Positions 13,363-14,259 of a stretch of DNA of 14,259 bases are shown here, piece by piece (position 1 is the stretch's first letter; each line of letters begins with the position of its first letter). Origin of the DNA: Clostridiaceae bacterium (GTDB taxonomy: Bacteria; Bacillota; Clostridia; Saccharofermentanales; UBA5734); contig JAAYPL010000144.1 of NCBI GenBank assembly GCA_012519875.1, positions 1-14,259 on the forward strand, given 5' to 3'. Made by a program: the position numbers and the translations under genes. The notes under the pieces are model-generated. The model searched no databases. It was not told the DNA's origin and saw nothing but the letters and a program-made list of their open reading frames with translations.

Positions 13363-13956
13363 TCACCTGCTTGATACTGTAGGAATTTGGGTTGTCGTCG
13401 TTGTTTTAGGGCCGCCAACGAGATCATCCAGGCCCTGAATACCTAAAATGCGATACCATTCAGATAAATCCTGAATCGGATTGTAAAGCTTGACCAATAG
13501 AATAATGACCAAAACAATAATCACGAAAAATAATAGCCGGCGCAGAACATTTTGCTGCCTTTCGGATTGGTATTTGCGGTTTACCTTGGCAACCTTGGTA
13601 TACCCTTTCAGACGATAAACCCGCTCACGGCTTCGGCGGCGGATCGGTTTGCTCTTGGGCAACTTTCGCAGTACGATGCGCGCTGTTGTTTGATTAAACG
13701 GATCGGTCGGCGGAGAAATCCGACCCGATTGTCTTGGTCTTGATTTTGCAGCAATCTCCGATTTGTTCGGTTTTGATGAGGATTTGTCGTGATACCAAGC
13801 GCGCAACCGCATAAGGCGGATTTTAGCATTCCGATAAAGTCTTAGGATCTGGCTGCTTATACGTCTACCCAACCTTTTGAACCAAGGTTTAACACCGGCA
13901 GCGATTTTTTGAATCGTCTGCATGATCTTTCGGGTAACCTTGCCGATTCTGTCCAT
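13363..13956 (-). CDS. Hypothetical small basic single-pass membrane protein
   Basis: 197 residues that I do not recognise. Residues 1-140 are extremely rich in Arg and Lys, with little hydrophobic content beyond an amphipathic start. There is one strong membrane segment at about 141-157 (LLFFVIIVLVIILLVKL). A short 40-residue C-terminal tail contains a TTTTT run at 185-189. By the positive-inside rule the basic N-terminal part should be cytoplasmic and the tail outside, a type-II-like single-pass topology without a cleavable signal. The cytoplasmic region could bind nucleic acid or acidic lipids, but that is inference. An AAGGA lies about 14 nt before the ATG, a long spacing, so the true start could be a little downstream (M12). 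A minus-strand promoter lies upstream. The composition, a single-exon-like intact frame and a plausible promoter support a real gene. Confidence 0.75.
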   Translation of the reverse strand: MDRIGKVTRKIMQTIQKIAAGVKPWFKRLGRRISSQILRLYRNAKIRLMRLRAWYHDKSSSKPNKSEIAAKSRPRQSGRISPPTDPFNQTTARIVLRKLPKSKPIRRRSRERVYRLKGYTKVAKVNRKYQSERQQNVLRRLLFFVIIVLVIILLVKLYNPIQDLSEWYRILGIQGLDDLVGGPKTTTTTQIPTVSSR

Positions 13957-14020
13957 ACCGATCAGAGTATCCTTTCCTCTGTTGCCTCTTGCGAAGATTC
14001 ACTACTTTAATACCCTTGCG

Positions 14021-14049
14021 ATTATAACCTAAATTCACCTCAATTTCAC
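14021..14049 (-). promoter_or_regulatory. Probable promoter of the basic membrane protein gene
   Basis: On the minus strand, GTGAAA (14049-14044) and TATAAT (14026-14021) are separated by 17 bp, giving a predicted start near 14014 and a leader of about 58 nt. The -35 lies inside a series of GGTGAA direct repeats. The -10 is consensus; the -35 matches 4 of 6. Confidence 0.55.
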
Positions 14050-14059
14050 CCATTTCACC
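14034..14059 (-). repeat. Three GGTGAA(AT) direct repeats over the -35 region
   Basis: TTCACC on the plus strand occurs at 14034-14039, 14045-14050 and 14054-14059, i.e. GGTGAA on the minus strand at 9- and 11-bp steps. The middle copy overlaps the -35 of the minus-strand promoter. Helically phased direct repeats at a promoter can be activator or repressor sites. No regulator can be named. Confidence 0.4.
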
Positions 14060-14104
14060 GGTTATGGATGTATCAAGTTTGAATCGGTCATATCGAACAA
14101 AAGT

Positions 14105-14133
14105 TTGACAACTAAATATGCTTTTGCTAAGAT
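14105..14133 (+). promoter_or_regulatory. Strong plus-strand sigma-A promoter at the right edge
   Basis: Consensus TTGACA (14105-14110), a 17-bp spacer and TAAGAT (14128-14133) with an extended TGC. Predicted start is near 14140. AGTTTGACA is repeated at 14102-14110 and 14138-14146; the second copy sits at the start site and has no -10 of its own. The region from 13957 to the window end (303 bp) holds no convincing gene, only this promoter, the divergent one and the hairpin that follows. Confidence 0.65.
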
Positions 14134-14158
14134 CCCGAGTTTGACAGTTAATTCAAGC

Positions 14159-14203
14159 AAAAACCTCTCAAGGCCCTGTGAATAGGACATCAGGAGGTTT
14201 TTT
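14159..14203 (+). terminator. Terminator-like hairpin, possibly an attenuator or bidirectional
   Basis: AAAAACCTC (14159-14167) pairs with GAGGTTTTT (14194-14202), with a further T at 14203. An inner CCT/AGG stem (14075-equivalent positions 14175-14177 with 14184-14186) sits inside. The hairpin ends about 63 nt after the predicted start at 14140. It could end a small RNA, attenuate a gene beyond the window, or, because it has T-runs on both strands, terminate a minus-strand gene lying to the right. Confidence 0.6.
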
Positions 14204-14259
14204 CATTTTAGAAAAAGTGCGTAATGTTTTTCAAAGTTTCGTTTGTTTAATTACATTTC

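Noticed and set aside
1..14259. CRISPR arrays, tRNA or rRNA genes, IS elements, defence genes
   Set aside because: I looked for regularly spaced repeats, tRNA T-arm patterns, transposase motifs and defence-type domains and saw none.

Overview
The window looks like chromosomal DNA from an anaerobic, low-to-mid GC member of the Firmicutes, most likely class Clostridia. The evidence is a tRNA-dependent T-box leader in front of leuA, a rarA / cysteine desulfurase / iscU-type scaffold / mnmA run typical of Clostridia, an M18 aminopeptidase, a PHP-type histidinol-phosphatase-like protein and strong purine-rich ribosome binding sites. I cannot name the genus. Apart from one tyrosine recombinase, the content is core metabolism and housekeeping. 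I found no prophage, CRISPR array, rRNA or tRNA gene, insertion sequence or toxin-antitoxin pair.

Positions 1-5498 (+): glyA (serine hydroxymethyltransferase), rarA (replication-associated AAA+ ATPase), a NifS/IscS cysteine desulfurase, an IscU-type Fe-S scaffold and mnmA (tRNA 2-thiouridylase). The last three form a sulfur-trafficking unit: the desulfurase mobilises sulfur from cysteine, the scaffold builds Fe-S clusters, and MnmA puts sulfur on U34 of tRNAs. An Rrf2/IscR regulator often sits between rarA and the desulfurase in Clostridia. Here there is instead a 121-bp gap filled with repeats and dyads.

Positions 5485-7900: a minus-strand PHP phosphoesterase converges on and overlaps mnmA. 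It is divergent from a plus-strand M18 aminopeptidase. The shared upstream region holds a minus-strand promoter whose spacer is occupied by a perfect dyad.

Positions 7928-10210: a minus-strand XerC/D-like tyrosine recombinase and a plus-strand asd gene (archaeal/fungal-type aspartate-semialdehyde dehydrogenase) diverge from back-to-back sigma-A promoters. An alpha/beta hydrolase (10232-11185) follows asd closely and probably shares its transcript.

Positions 11182-13221: a promoter, a complete leucine T-box riboswitch (specifier CUC, UGGU antiterminator bulge, terminator) and leuA (type-2 isopropylmalate synthase). Uncharged tRNA-Leu should switch leuA on.

Positions 13222-14259: a possible 17-codon ORF, a perfect 15-bp inverted repeat, a minus-strand gene for a small, very basic single-pass membrane protein, and a divergent plus-strand promoter followed about 60-70 nt later by a terminator-like hairpin. 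The window ends before any downstream gene is visible.

I do not see a clear undescribed system. The best leads are the short promoter-to-terminator unit at the right edge, the operator-like dyads at 2615-2726 and 6364-6378, the Cys-x-x-Cys form of MnmA, and the 13222-13362 intergenic region. All structures were read by eye and no folding or database search was run.
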